In this document: positions 49,036 through 57,587 of the stretch, in pieces
How the letters are laid out: each line of letters begins with the position of its first letter
Numbering within the stretch: the first letter of the stretch is position 1
NCBI RefSeq assembly: GCF_000512735.1
Contig: NZ_CP007028.1
Location: forward strand, 1 to 64,000
DNA length: 64,000 bases
From: Thermocrinis ruber
GTDB taxonomy: Bacteria > Aquificota > Aquificia > Aquificales > Aquificaceae
Reading direction: 5' to 3'
Notes under the pieces: model-generated
What the model saw: the letters and a program-made list of their open reading frames with translations, nothing else
Database searches by the model: none
Told to the model about the DNA's origin: nothing
Program-made: the position numbers and the translations under genes

Positions 49036-50035
49036 GCTAACGTACAAATCTGCGGGCGTAGACCTGGAAAAGGCAGAAAGATTTGTGGAGTTTATAAAAG
49101 AAAAGACAAGGAGCTTGGGCTTCCAAATCAAGCTTTTTGGAAGTTTTGCCAGCGGTGTTTCTCTGCAGGGCTACAAAAAGCCAATACTCATGATGACCAC
49201 CGACGGGGTGGGTACAAAGCTCAAAATAGCCCAAGAGCTTGGTATCCATCACACGGTAGGCATAGACCTTGTGGCTATGAACGTTAATGACCTTATAACC
49301 TCCGGCGCTAAGCCCTTAGGATTTATGGATTACATAGCTACTGGCAGAATAGAGTTGGAGGTTCTAAAGAAGGTTATTGAGGGTATATTGGAAGGCTGTA
49401 AGCAGGCGGAGATGCCCTTGGTGGGCGGGGAAACTGCAGAGATGCCCGGCTTTTATCCGGATGGCGTCTATGACCTTGCGGGCTTTTGTGTGGGTGTGTG
49501 CGAAGAGGAGGAACTCATAACCGGGGAAAACATAAAACCTGGAGACATTCTAATAGGACTTCCTTCTTCGGGCTTTCACAGCAACGGCTACTCCCTTATC
49601 AGAAAGGTTGTAGAGATAAACAAACTTAGCTATTCCACCTTTATGGAAGAGTTTGGAAAAACCCTTGGGGAGGTTTTGCTTGAACCCACAAGAATATACT
49701 GGAGGGAGGTAAAGGAGCTTATTGAAAAGAAAGTGGAAATAAAAGGCATGGCGCATATAACGGGCGGGGGACTGCCGGGAAACTTGGTTCGGATCCTTCC
49801 AGAAGGTACAAAGGCGGTGGTGGAAGAGAAGAAAATTCCAAAAAATCCTATCTTTGACTGGGTGCAAAGACTTGGTAAAATAGAAAGGGAGGAGATGTTT
49901 AGGGTTTTTAACATGGGTGTGGGGTTTGTTCTGGTTGTGGATGAAATGAACGCAAGCAAAGTGCTTTCCCAAATCCCTCAAGCCTTTGAACTAGGTGTAA
50001 TAAAAGCCGGAGAAAGGAGTGTAGAAATTGCGTAG
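49028..50035 (+). CDS. purM: Phosphoribosylformylglycinamidine cyclo-ligase
   Basis: 335 aa AIR synthetase, fifth step of purine synthesis. N-terminal SAGVDLEKAERFVE, TDGVGTKLKIAQ, GIDLVAMNVNDLITSGAKPLGFMDY, GGETAEMPG and GLPSSGFHSNGYSL are the PurM/AIRS blocks. Complete. Overlaps thpR by 8 bp and bamA by 8 bp, so four genes with unrelated roles are translated from one message. Confidence 0.95.
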   Translation: MDKLTYKSAGVDLEKAERFVEFIKEKTRSLGFQIKLFGSFASGVSLQGYKKPILMMTTDGVGTKLKIAQELGIHHTVGIDLVAMNVNDLITSGAKPLGFMDYIATGRIELEVLKKVIEGILEGCKQAEMPLVGGETAEMPGFYPDGVYDLAGFCVGVCEEEELITGENIKPGDILIGLPSSGFHSNGYSLIRKVVEINKLSYSTFMEEFGKTLGEVLLEPTRIYWREVKELIEKKVEIKGMAHITGGGLPGNLVRILPEGTKAVVEEKKIPKNPIFDWVQRLGKIEREEMFRVFNMGVGFVLVVDEMNASKVLSQIPQAFELGVIKAGERSVEIA

Positions 50036-52352
50036 GATTGTTCTCTTGCTTTTAGTAAGCTTTGGTTGGCTCTTTGCCCAAAGGGTGGAGGGCGTAAAAA
50101 TAGAGGGTGCCCTATATGTGCCGGAGGATGTAATTAGAGGACTTATAAAGGTTAAGGAGGGTATGTCTTACGATCCCTTTGCAGTGCGGGAAGATATAAG
50201 ACGCCTTTACAGAACCGGCTTTTTTGAAAGCGTGGAAGTGTACGAAGAAAAGTTGGGAGATAAAGTGTTCCTAACCTACAAGGTCAAAGACCTGCCGGTT
50301 ATATACAAAATAGAATTCAGAGGAAACAAGAAGATAAAGAGCGATGAGCTTGAAAAGAAAATCGGTATAGAAACAGAGGTGGGAAAGATAGATGTGGAGG
50401 AGTTGACCCGGCAATTCACCTCCTCACCCGCCATAGAAGAGAAAGTGGAGGTACAAAGAAGGCTAAAGCTGGGAAGGGTCCTCAGCCAAGAGGAGATGGA
50501 AACCATAAAAAACAGGATCATTCAAGCATACGAAAGGGAAGGATACCCAAACGTGCAGGTCTCTTATGAACTCGTGCCCAAAAAGGGAGCGTCTAAGCTT
50601 GTGTATAACATAATAGAGGGTGAGCCTGAGTATGTGGCAAGCGTTGAAATAAAAGGAAATAAAAGCTTTAGGAAGGGAAGACTTTTGAACCTGATGGAAA
50701 CGAAGCCCCCGAGCTTGCTTGCCTTTAGACTAAAGCCACCCTTTAGTGAAGAACTCCTTAAGGAGGATATAAAGAGGATCGAAGAGTTTTACAGGTCTGA
50801 GGGCTTTTTGGAGGCAAAGGTTTCATACAGGGTAGAAAAAGAAAAAAACAGGTACAGGATTTTCATAGAAGTTCAAGAGGGACCAAGGTATAAACTGAAG
50901 GCAGTGAAGCTAGAGGGGAACACTTACTTTTCGTCCAGGGAGCTGATAGGTAATCTTCTTAAAAAGAACAAGGGAGGATTTTATAGAGATGAGGTTATAA
51001 AGAACATCATTAAAAACATAAGGGATCAATACACCCAAATAGGCTTCCTTGGTGTTTCTGTGGATAGAGAGGAAAGAAGGGATAACCAAAAAAAGGAAGT
51101 GGAAGTGGTTTTAAGGATATCCGAGGGTGAGCCCTTCTATGTGGGAAGGATAGAGGTAAGAGGAAACTATGAAACAAGAGATTACGTAATAAGAAGGGAG
51201 ATGAGGGTTCAGGAAGGAGACCTTATCAACCAGAGGGAATTGGAGAGGTCAAGAACGAGGATCTTCAACCTGGGTTATTACGAGGATGTTAGCATAGAAC
51301 CCTCCTCTGTCGAAGGGAATAAGCTGGATCTGGAAACCAGAGTAAGAGAGAGATTTACCGGACAGTTCTCTGTAGGTTTGGGCTACAACCAGGTAACCAA
51401 GTTGTCTGGTTTTATCTCCCTTAGAAAGGGAAACTTTTTAGGCACAGGAGACATAGCCAGCATTTCCGTATCTTACGGTAGCAAAATAAAAGACAACGCC
51501 CTTTCTTACACAAAAAAATGGTTTCTGAACCTACCCATAGACCTTAGTGGTTCCGTTTACGACAGGCGTATAGAATACACAACTTACACGGTAGGAAGAA
51601 CAGGTTTGGACCTGATAATATCAAGAGAGATAAGCGAATTTTGGAGGATCAGCGGTGGGATTAGCTTTCAGAGGGTCAAATACTCAAACATATCTCCGAA
51701 CGCATCACCCATAATACTTCAGGAGGCTGGAGAAAGACAATCTAGAAAGTTTATTTTTGGCGTTTCAAGGGATACAAGGGATAACTATCTCTTTCCCACA
51801 AAGGGTTCTCTTACAGAGATAGGGTACTCGGTTGCAGTGCCCGTTTTGGGAGGAACGGAAAGGTTTAACAAAATTAACCTATCCCATCAAACCTTTCTAA
51901 AGGATCCATTTTTTGATACAGACTTAATACTTGCCTTTAAGGGAGTCCTTGGCGTTGTGGAACCTTACAGCAGAAAGACGGTGCCCTTGGACGAAAGGTT
52001 CTTCGTAGGTGGAGACTTCACAATCAGAGGCTACAAATATGGCTATGCAGGTCCTTTGGACCCTAACACTTCAGACCCCATAGGTGCCAAAAGGCAAATA
52101 ATACTTTCTGCGGAAGCCAACTATCCACTTTACAAAAATATACTTTACGGAGCACTATTTTACGACACAGGGCTTGGCTTTGATAAAACCAGCGAGTTAA
52201 AACTTCAAAATCTAAAAGGAGGCTATGGCGTAGGAGTGAGGTTTATCACCCCCTTTGCCCCCATTAAGCTGGACTGGGCCTTTAAGACCAAAAAGGTACC
52301 CGGTGACACCTCTCGCAGTAGAATACACTTTGTCTTGGGATTCTTCTTCTAA
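50028..52352 (+). CDS. bamA: Outer membrane protein assembly factor BamA
   Basis: 774 aa Omp85. Signal peptide (IVLLLLVSFGWLFA), five POTRA domains (repeats such as VEGVKIEGALYVPEDVI, IYKIEFRGNKKIKSDEL, SVEIKGNKSFRKGRL, AVKLEGNTYFSSREL, RIEVRGNYETRDYVI) and a 16-strand-type barrel with the FVGGDFTIRGYKYG loop and aromatic C-terminus HFVLGFFF. It folds proteins into the outer membrane, so the organism is diderm. TTG start at 50028 inside the end of purM. Confidence 0.95.
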   Translation: MRRIVLLLLVSFGWLFAQRVEGVKIEGALYVPEDVIRGLIKVKEGMSYDPFAVREDIRRLYRTGFFESVEVYEEKLGDKVFLTYKVKDLPVIYKIEFRGNKKIKSDELEKKIGIETEVGKIDVEELTRQFTSSPAIEEKVEVQRRLKLGRVLSQEEMETIKNRIIQAYEREGYPNVQVSYELVPKKGASKLVYNIIEGEPEYVASVEIKGNKSFRKGRLLNLMETKPPSLLAFRLKPPFSEELLKEDIKRIEEFYRSEGFLEAKVSYRVEKEKNRYRIFIEVQEGPRYKLKAVKLEGNTYFSSRELIGNLLKKNKGGFYRDEVIKNIIKNIRDQYTQIGFLGVSVDREERRDNQKKEVEVVLRISEGEPFYVGRIEVRGNYETRDYVIRREMRVQEGDLINQRELERSRTRIFNLGYYEDVSIEPSSVEGNKLDLETRVRERFTGQFSVGLGYNQVTKLSGFISLRKGNFLGTGDIASISVSYGSKIKDNALSYTKKWFLNLPIDLSGSVYDRRIEYTTYTVGRTGLDLIISREISEFWRISGGISFQRVKYSNISPNASPIILQEAGERQSRKFIFGVSRDTRDNYLFPTKGSLTEIGYSVAVPVLGGTERFNKINLSHQTFLKDPFFDTDLILAFKGVLGVVEPYSRKTVPLDERFFVGGDFTIRGYKYGYAGPLDPNTSDPIGAKRQIILSAEANYPLYKNILYGALFYDTGLGFDKTSELKLQNLKGGYGVGVRFITPFAPIKLDWAFKTKKVPGDTSRSRIHFVLGFFF

Positions 52353-52355
52353 GGG

Positions 52356-52790
52356 TTAACCTCTTAAGGCGGATAGAACAAGCTCGTCCAGTTCTCCTGC
52401 CTTTTGCAGGTCGCCCGTATGCATAAAGGGTATAGTTCCCACAACGGTGCCACCGGGAAAGAGCGCATCCTCCACTCTTTGGATGGAAACCTCAAACACA
52501 GAAACAGGGAACTTTACCTCTTCTATTCTCTCAAGAATGAGCTTCGCATTGCCATAGAGGGCTAAGGCAGTGTTTGCACTAAAGACCATTATGGCTACCT
52601 TTCCCGTTTCCTGCATGTTTTTTGCGCTTTTGGCGTTGGAACTGAGGGCAAGCCGAAGGGTTTTATCATCAACAGGGTAAACCCATGTTATAAAGGTGGT
52701 GTGAAGGTCTCCGTTTTTGTCGGTGGTGGTAAGGACTATGGGGAAAACTCCCACACTTCTCATAAAATCTATTAGCTCCTTGGGTAGCAT
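52356..52790 (-). CDS. Pyridoxamine-5'-phosphate-oxidase-like flavin-binding protein
   Basis: 144 aa split-barrel protein. FPIVLTTTDKNGDLHTTFITWVYPVDDKTLRLALSSNAKSAKNMQETGKVAIMVF contains the FMN-binding block (key SSNAKSAKN). Probably an FMN-binding oxidoreductase or sensor; substrate unknown. ATG 52790 is chosen since AAGGAGG lies 8 bp upstream and an extended -10 (TGCTATAAT) further up; the frame opens at 52832. It ends 3 bp after bamA's stop, tail to tail. Confidence 0.8.
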   Translation of the reverse strand: MLPKELIDFMRSVGVFPIVLTTTDKNGDLHTTFITWVYPVDDKTLRLALSSNAKSAKNMQETGKVAIMVFSANTALALYGNAKLILERIEEVKFPVSVFEVSIQRVEDALFPGGTVVGTIPFMHTGDLQKAGELDELVLSALRG

Positions 52791-52826
52791 TTTCAAGTCC
52801 TCCTTGAACTTTATTATAGCACGGAC

Positions 52827-52855
52827 TTGCAAAGAATAAAGAGTTTTTTTATATT
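52827..52855 (+). promoter_or_regulatory. Promoter of panD-queD
   Basis: TTGCAA (52827-52832), 17-bp spacer, TATATT (52850-52855), 11 bp before the panD ATG; predicted leader only about 5 nt. Confidence 0.6.
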
Positions 52856-52866
52856 TTTATACTCCC

Positions 52867-53247
52867 ATGAAGAGATATATGCTAAAGTCCAAAATACACA
52901 GGGCAAGGATAACAGGTACAGAACTTCACTACGAAGGTAGCCTATCTTTGGATGTTAGCCTCATGGAAGCGGCCCAGCTACTTCCATACGAGAAGATAGA
53001 GGTCTACAACGTGAACACAGGCAGTAGGTTTTCCACTTATGTAATTCCTGCACCAAGGTATTCGGGCGAGGTGAGACTAAACGGTGCCGCTGCGAGGCTT
53101 GGTGCGGTGGGAGATATTATCATAATAGCGTCTTATGGTCTCTTTGACGAGGAAGAGTTGAAGGACTTTAAGCCTGTTCTTGTTTATGTGGATGAGCATA
53201 ACCGAATAAGAGAGGTAAGAAGGGAGATGATGGAGGAGTTTGTGTGA
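52867..53247 (+). CDS. panD: Aspartate 1-decarboxylase PanD
   Basis: 126 aa pyruvoyl enzyme that makes beta-alanine for pantothenate and CoA. The self-cleavage site Gly24-Ser25 (YEGSLSLD) is present, with Tyr/Arg active-site blocks ([27 protein letters not shown]). Complete. Followed at GTGA overlap by queD. Near-leaderless start. Confidence 0.95.
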   Translation: MKRYMLKSKIHRARITGTELHYEGSLSLDVSLMEAAQLLPYEKIEVYNVNTGSRFSTYVIPAPRYSGEVRLNGAAARLGAVGDIIIIASYGLFDEEELKDFKPVLVYVDEHNRIREVRREMMEEFV

Positions 53248-53744
53248 AGTGGCAAATATCCAAGGTCTTTAGGTTTGAGGCGGGACACAGGGTTTGGAAG
53301 CAAAACCTAACCTACGGAAGAGGAGCTGACTTTACTATTGGAAAGGAGATCCCAGTTAACAAGTGCGTAAATTTGCACGGACATAGTTATGTACTGGAAG
53401 TAGTGCTGGGCTCTGATACCCTCTCTGAGCAGGACATGGTAATAGACTTCTACCATGTAAAAAATGCCCTGAAGGAGCTAATAGACACCATTGACCACAG
53501 CTTTATCATAGACAAAGCGGACCCTATGTATCCAGAGCTTAAAGAATTAGCAGAAAAATACGGTGCCCTCAAGCTCTTCCCGGTGGATTTTTGCCCTACT
53601 GCAGAAGCCCTTGCCAAGTTCTTTTATGACTTCCTTGAAGACAAATTGAGGGCGGTGGGACTTTTGGAAGAGGTGAAGGTTATAAAGGTAGTGCTTTGGG
53701 AAACTGCAACTTCAAAAGCTGAATATTACGGAAATGTGTTATAA
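53244..53744 (+). CDS. queD: 6-carboxytetrahydropterin synthase QueD / PTPS-family
   Basis: 166 aa tunnel-fold enzyme of queuosine synthesis. Zn-binding His residues in FEAGHRVW and [11 protein letters not shown], catalytic Cys in [15 protein letters not shown] and a final [10 protein letters not shown] Glu are present. It is longer than usual by an insertion after the first His ([17 protein letters not shown]). GTG start overlaps panD. With queH at 21-22.5 kb it shows that queuosine is made. Confidence 0.9.
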   Translation: MKWQISKVFRFEAGHRVWKQNLTYGRGADFTIGKEIPVNKCVNLHGHSYVLEVVLGSDTLSEQDMVIDFYHVKNALKELIDTIDHSFIIDKADPMYPELKELAEKYGALKLFPVDFCPTAEALAKFFYDFLEDKLRAVGLLEEVKVIKVVLWETATSKAEYYGNVL

Positions 53745-53766
53745 TTTAATAAGGAGGTGAAGAAGG

Positions 53767-53967
53767 TTGGTGTTTGTGATAGTGGATGAAAACGAACCCT
53801 TTGAGAAGGCTTTTAAAAAATTTAAAAGGCTTGTAGAGAAAGAAGGGATACTTACAGAAGTCAGGAGGCGCCAATTCTACGAAAAGCCAAGTGAAAAGAA
53901 AAAGAGAAGGGAACGTCAAGCGAGGAAGAGAATATTGAAGGCCATGAAGAAAAGAAATATGCTTTGA
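53767..53967 (+). CDS. rpsU: Ribosomal protein S21
   Basis: 66 aa, very basic, with the S21 signature: [47 protein letters not shown]. Component of the 30S subunit. The start is TTG 53767, set by AAGGAGGTG 8 bp upstream; GTG 53770 is an alternative. TATAAT at 53740-53745 may give it a promoter of its own. It ends 8 bp before the convergent PilZ gene. Confidence 0.93.
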   Translation: MVFVIVDENEPFEKAFKKFKRLVEKEGILTEVRRRQFYEKPSEKKKRRERQARKRILKAMKKRNML

Positions 53968-53975
53968 AAAGCCAT

Positions 53976-55046
53976 TTATCTATCCATCTTATAAGCTTTT
54001 AGTGCTTCCCTCTGCTCCTCTATTATAAACCTTCTTATGGTGTCCTCGTAATTTTTTTTCAAGTTTAAAAATTTTAAACCAAAACACGTTCTATCGGTAG
54101 AGCCCGATATATGCCTTATCTCCGCCAAAATGTTTTTAAAAGCTTCACCCTTCCATTCAAATTCTAAAAGCAAGCTATCGCCTTCCTTTGCTGAAAGGAA
54201 CCTATTAAAACAAACCTTAACTCCTTCCGTGCTTATGTTCTCTATGGTTCCTTCCAAAAAGGATTCATCAGGTAGCTCTTCAATAAGAGATAGTTCCTCA
54301 GCTTTTACCTTCCTGTTGAAAAAGAACGCTCGTGCAGGGATGGATACCTTCCATCTTATGGAGTCCCTTAGCTGGACTTTACCAAGCTTTTCGGTATGAG
54401 GAACAACCAAAATCACTTTTCCACCTTCAAGGTAGGTGTTCAAAACTTCCGCTTCAAAGTAATACCTGCCATCGTCTTCTCTTAAAAAGGAAAACCTAAC
54501 TTTTTCACCGGGCTGTGGAAATTCCGGAGCTCTATCAAGGATAGCTATCTTTAGATCCTCTTCTGTTTTTTCCCAAACTGCAGCACCGTATGACTTTCCT
54601 TTGTATGAAACAAAACCTGTCTGATAGACCTCTATGTCTCTCGTGGTAGCAAGTGGTAGAAACCATGGTAAATGCTCAAATTTGAGCTTCTTTCTAACAC
54701 TAACAATGATGGGTATATTATCCGAGCTTTCCTTAACAAGCTTTCCCACACACCTTTCAAATACATACTTGCTGTAAAAAACTTTATTTGGCTCTTCCAA
54801 CGTGCTTGCACACTTATATAGCAAAGCTATTTCTTCTTCATTAAGCCCCATCTGCTTTCCGACAACCTCAAACTCCCTCCTTACAGACCTGCTGGCAAGG
54901 TATTTTGAGACGGCATAAGGAAGAACTATAAGAACAAATACGGAGGCTACAAAACCAAAAAGAACAAGTAATACATCCGCCAGATCAGGTTGGAACATAT
55001 ATCTGGTAGCTTCTTTGAAGGTTTCAAATCCTCCCTGGTAATTCAC
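53976..55046 (-). CDS. PilZ-domain (YcgR-like) c-di-GMP receptor with membrane anchor
   Basis: 356 aa. One N-terminal TM (residues about 24-47), a middle region, a YcgR-N-like segment (PGEKVRFSFLREDDGRYYFEAEVL) and a C-terminal PilZ domain with RDSIRWKVSIPA (the RxxxR motif) and ENISTEGVKV (D/NxSxxG). It probably binds c-di-GMP and modulates flagellar motor or surface behaviour. It starts 1 bp after trxB and is the last gene of arsR-trxA-trxB-pilZ, an unusual partner for thioredoxin. Confidence 0.85.
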   Translation of the reverse strand: MNYQGGFETFKEATRYMFQPDLADVLLVLFGFVASVFVLIVLPYAVSKYLASRSVRREFEVVGKQMGLNEEEIALLYKCASTLEEPNKVFYSKYVFERCVGKLVKESSDNIPIIVSVRKKLKFEHLPWFLPLATTRDIEVYQTGFVSYKGKSYGAAVWEKTEEDLKIAILDRAPEFPQPGEKVRFSFLREDDGRYYFEAEVLNTYLEGGKVILVVPHTEKLGKVQLRDSIRWKVSIPARAFFFNRKVKAEELSLIEELPDESFLEGTIENISTEGVKVCFNRFLSAKEGDSLLLEFEWKGEAFKNILAEIRHISGSTDRTCFGLKFLNLKKNYEDTIRRFIIEEQREALKAYKMDR

Positions 55047-55047
55047 A

Positions 55048-55983
55048 TTAGAAGTTCTCCTGTAGGTATTTTTCTGCCTCTATGGCAGCTATGCACCCTT
55101 CCCCCACCGCCACAGCCACCTGACCGGTGGCTCCGCTTCGGCAATCTCCACATGCAAACACACCCTCCACACTGGTTCTCATTCTCTCATCGGTGATGAT
55201 ATATCCTTTATCGTCCGTTTTGACAAAACCTTTAAGAAAGCCTGTGGCGGGCTCCAAACCGATGAAAATAAACACCCCTTCCACTTCCAAGGTGGAAAGC
55301 TCCCCCGTTTGGGTATCTTTAAGAAGCAAGCTCTCCACTGCATCTGTACCCCTTATCTCTTCCACCACCTTGTTGGGTAAGAACTTGATCTTGGGATGGG
55401 AAAGCACCTTTTCCTGAAGATGTTTTTGAGCCCTCAGCTGATCTCTTCGGTGGATCAGATAAACCACACTACCAAAACGGGTTAAAAACAAGCTTTCCTG
55501 ACAGGCGGAATCTCCTCCACCTATTACTGCAATAGGTACTCCATCAAAGAGGGCACCATCGCAGGTAGCACAGTAGGATACTCCTCTGTTCAAGAACTCT
55601 TCCTCCCCCTTTACACCCAACTTTCTTGGGCTTGCTCCTACAGCAAGAATAACCGTTTTGCTCCTCAAGAGCTCCCCGGTCCTAAGGTGCAAGATTAATT
55701 CTTTACCCACCTTTTCTATCTTTACCACTTCCTTCCTGTGGATTTTCAAACCAAATCTTTCTGCCTGCTCTTTGAACCTGAGGGACAACTCTTTACCGCT
55801 TATCCCTTCTGGAAATCCTGGGTAATTTTCCACCAAGTCTGTAATGGCTATCTGTCCCCCGATGGTCCCCTTCTCCAGAAGGAGGGTGTTCATCTTTGCC
55901 CTTGCACAGTAAAGCCCAGCGGTCAATCCCGCTGGACCGCCCCCCACTATAACACAATCATACAGTATATCCTCAGAGATCAT
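55048..55983 (-). CDS. trxB: Thioredoxin reductase TrxB
   Basis: 311 aa flavoprotein disulfide reductase. N-terminal FAD motif [17 protein letters not shown], redox motif CATC ([13 protein letters not shown]), NADPH motif [13 protein letters not shown] and the C-terminal [21 protein letters not shown]. Uses NADPH or a related donor to reduce TrxA. Start ATG overlaps the trxA stop by 4 bp. Confidence 0.95.
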   Translation of the reverse strand: MISEDILYDCVIVGGGPAGLTAGLYCARAKMNTLLLEKGTIGGQIAITDLVENYPGFPEGISGKELSLRFKEQAERFGLKIHRKEVVKIEKVGKELILHLRTGELLRSKTVILAVGASPRKLGVKGEEEFLNRGVSYCATCDGALFDGVPIAVIGGGDSACQESLFLTRFGSVVYLIHRRDQLRAQKHLQEKVLSHPKIKFLPNKVVEEIRGTDAVESLLLKDTQTGELSTLEVEGVFIFIGLEPATGFLKGFVKTDDKGYIITDERMRTSVEGVFACGDCRSGATGQVAVAVGEGCIAAIEAEKYLQENF

Positions 55984-56306
55984 ATGTGGCTAAGGAGCAT
56001 TTGCTTTATGGCTTCTTTAGGTTGAACGCCAATCCTTGTATCAACTACTTCACCGTTTTTGAAAAGCATCAAGGTGGGTATTGCTCTTATGCCATACTGC
56101 ATAGCTATATTGGGGTTTTCGTCGGTGTTTAGCTTGCCAACCTTCACTTTGCCCGCAAACTCATCCGCCAACTCTTCTATGATGGGTGCTATGATCCTAC
56201 AGGGACCACACCAGGGAGCCCAAAAATCCACTAGAACTGGCTTGTCTGAGTTAATGACCTCCGCATGCCAGTTGCTTTCTGTTAATGTGATGACGTTTCC
56301 TGCCAT
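55980..56306 (-). CDS. trxA: Thioredoxin TrxA
   Basis: 108 aa with the active site WCGPC (Cys33, Cys36; [15 protein letters not shown]), [11 protein letters not shown] and the cis-Pro [14 protein letters not shown]. General cytosolic disulfide reductant, here directly followed by its reductase. AGGAGGT precedes ATG 56306; the start lies 25 bp inside the arsR-type gene. Confidence 0.96.
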   Translation of the reverse strand: MAGNVITLTESNWHAEVINSDKPVLVDFWAPWCGPCRIIAPIIEELADEFAGKVKVGKLNTDENPNIAMQYGIRAIPTLMLFKNGEVVDTRIGVQPKEAIKQMLLSHI

Positions 56307-56593
56307 TTTGTTACCTCCTTGCTTAATATTTCATAGATTTTTAAAGCCCTTTCATCCTTTATATAGTAGCAAACTACAGAACCATCCCTTTTACAACCTA
56401 CTATACCTTTGTTCCTAAGTATTCCAAGGTGCTGGGATACGTTGGGTTGGGAGATTTTGAGGAGCTCGCTAAGGTTTTTGACACACTGCCTGCCTTCTAT
56501 CAAGGTTGCCAAAATCCTTAGCCTTATGGGATGAGCCAAAGCCTTTAAAAGCTCTGCCCACTCTTCAAGGATTTCTTCACTCAAATGCTTCAT
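56282..56593 (-). CDS. ArsR-family winged-helix regulator
   Basis: 103 aa. [17 protein letters not shown], the recognition helix [20 protein letters not shown] and the wing [12 protein letters not shown] mark the family. Cys37, Cys67 and Cys75 are candidates for persulfide/tetrasulfide or metal sensing; sulfane-sulfur-responsive ArsR proteins (SoxR, sHdrR, SqrR types) also use two distant Cys. First gene of an operon with trxA, trxB and a PilZ gene, and it has a dyad in its own promoter, so it probably autoregulates. Its ligand and any effect on the sHdr locus are not shown. Confidence 0.88.
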   Translation of the reverse strand: MKHLSEEILEEWAELLKALAHPIRLRILATLIEGRQCVKNLSELLKISQPNVSQHLGILRNKGIVGCKRDGSVVCYYIKDERALKIYEILSKEVTKWQETSSH

Positions 56594-56603
56594 CCTTCAA
56601 TAT

Positions 56604-56632
56604 ATATTAACATTGTTATATGTTTTTATCAA
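56604..56632 (-). promoter_or_regulatory. Promoter of arsR-trxA-trxB-pilZ with internal dyad
   Basis: Minus strand TTGATA (56632-56627), 17-bp spacer, TAATAT (56609-56604), 10 bp before the ATG. The dyad TAACA-T-TGTTA (56608-56618) lies between the boxes and overlaps the -10 edge, a good site for repression. The -35 lies within the 3' end of the exporter gene. Confidence 0.65.
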
Positions 56633-57515
56633 CAGAATCCGTACAATATACCACCTCCACCGTAGTATGAACTAAGTTTTCTATTTCCTCAAGGCGTTTT
56701 ACGTAGTCGTCCGCAGGAAGGTCCTGAGTGGTGGTTATAGTAAGTATGCACGCATACTTGTCGTGATGGATGCGGAGGAGGTGTATATCTTGGACTTTGC
56801 TGATGCCATCCCTTTCTATGCTGTTAATTATCCTTTGCACTATGGGGGAGCGCATCTCCCTATCAAGGAGTATCCAGGCGGTTTCTTTGAGAAGTCCATA
56901 CGCCCAGTTGATGATCACAAAAAAGCCCACAATCCCAGAGAGAGGGTCCAAATACCACATGCCAAAATATTTGCCACCCAAAAGGGCACCTATTGCCAAT
57001 ATTGAGGTCAATGCGTCTGTAAGCACATGAAGGTAGGCGGACTTCAGATTAACGTCATGCTTGTGGTCCTCCTCGTGGGACAAGACGAAGGCACTAACCA
57101 AGTTTATCAACAATCCTCCAAAGGCAACCAAAAGGGCTTCTTCATATTTAACCGCTACCCTGTTTATGAGCTTTGACAGGGCTTCTATAAGAACAAGGAA
57201 AGCCATCATACTTAAAAGCACTGCGCTGGTGTATGCCCCAAGCACCTCCACCTTCCAAGTACCAAAGGAAAAGCTAACATCCCTTGACCACCTTCTTGCC
57301 AGCATATAGGCAGTGAAGGATATTCCAAAGGCTAAGGCGTGAGTTCCCATATGTATGCCGTCCGCCAAAAGGGCAACAGAACCAAAGATATAGCCAGAGG
57401 CGATCTCAACAAACATAAAAGCCAGCGTCAGCAAAAACACCAAAAGCACGCGCCCCTCCGCCTCCTTCTTGGGCACATGGAACACATGCTGATGTTTGCA
57501 GTAAGCCCTTTCCAT
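56616..57515 (-). CDS. dmeF: Cation-diffusion-facilitator exporter, DmeF-like
   Basis: 299 aa. N-terminal His/Cys segment (CKHQHVFHVPK), six membrane helices with LLADGIHMGTHALAF in TM2 (the first Asp/His site) and YLHVLTDALTSILAIGALLGG in TM5 (second HxxxD site), a His-rich loop EEDHKHDVN, and a cytoplasmic C-terminal domain. The GIHMGTH form points to the DmeF branch that exports Co2+/Ni2+, but Zn2+ is possible. Promoter with TTGACC and TAATAT; predicted near-leaderless. Confidence 0.87.
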   Translation of the reverse strand: MERAYCKHQHVFHVPKKEAEGRVLLVFLLTLAFMFVEIASGYIFGSVALLADGIHMGTHALAFGISFTAYMLARRWSRDVSFSFGTWKVEVLGAYTSAVLLSMMAFLVLIEALSKLINRVAVKYEEALLVAFGGLLINLVSAFVLSHEEDHKHDVNLKSAYLHVLTDALTSILAIGALLGGKYFGMWYLDPLSGIVGFFVIINWAYGLLKETAWILLDREMRSPIVQRIINSIERDGISKVQDIHLLRIHHDKYACILTITTTQDLPADDYVKRLEEIENLVHTTVEVVYCTDSVDKNI

Positions 57516-57524
57516 AGATTTGGA

Positions 57525-57552
57525 ATATTACACCCACAAAGGGATGGGTCAA
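57525..57552 (-). promoter_or_regulatory. Sigma70 promoter of the dmeF-like gene
   Basis: Minus strand TTGACC (57552-57547), 16-bp spacer, TAATAT (57530-57525), 9 bp before ATG 57515. Predicted leader about 3 nt. The divergent ppx/gppA has TATAAT at 57575-57580, 7 bp before its GTG. Confidence 0.7.
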
Positions 57553-57587
57553 GTAGTAGATGGGACTATTGATGTATAATTACTTCA

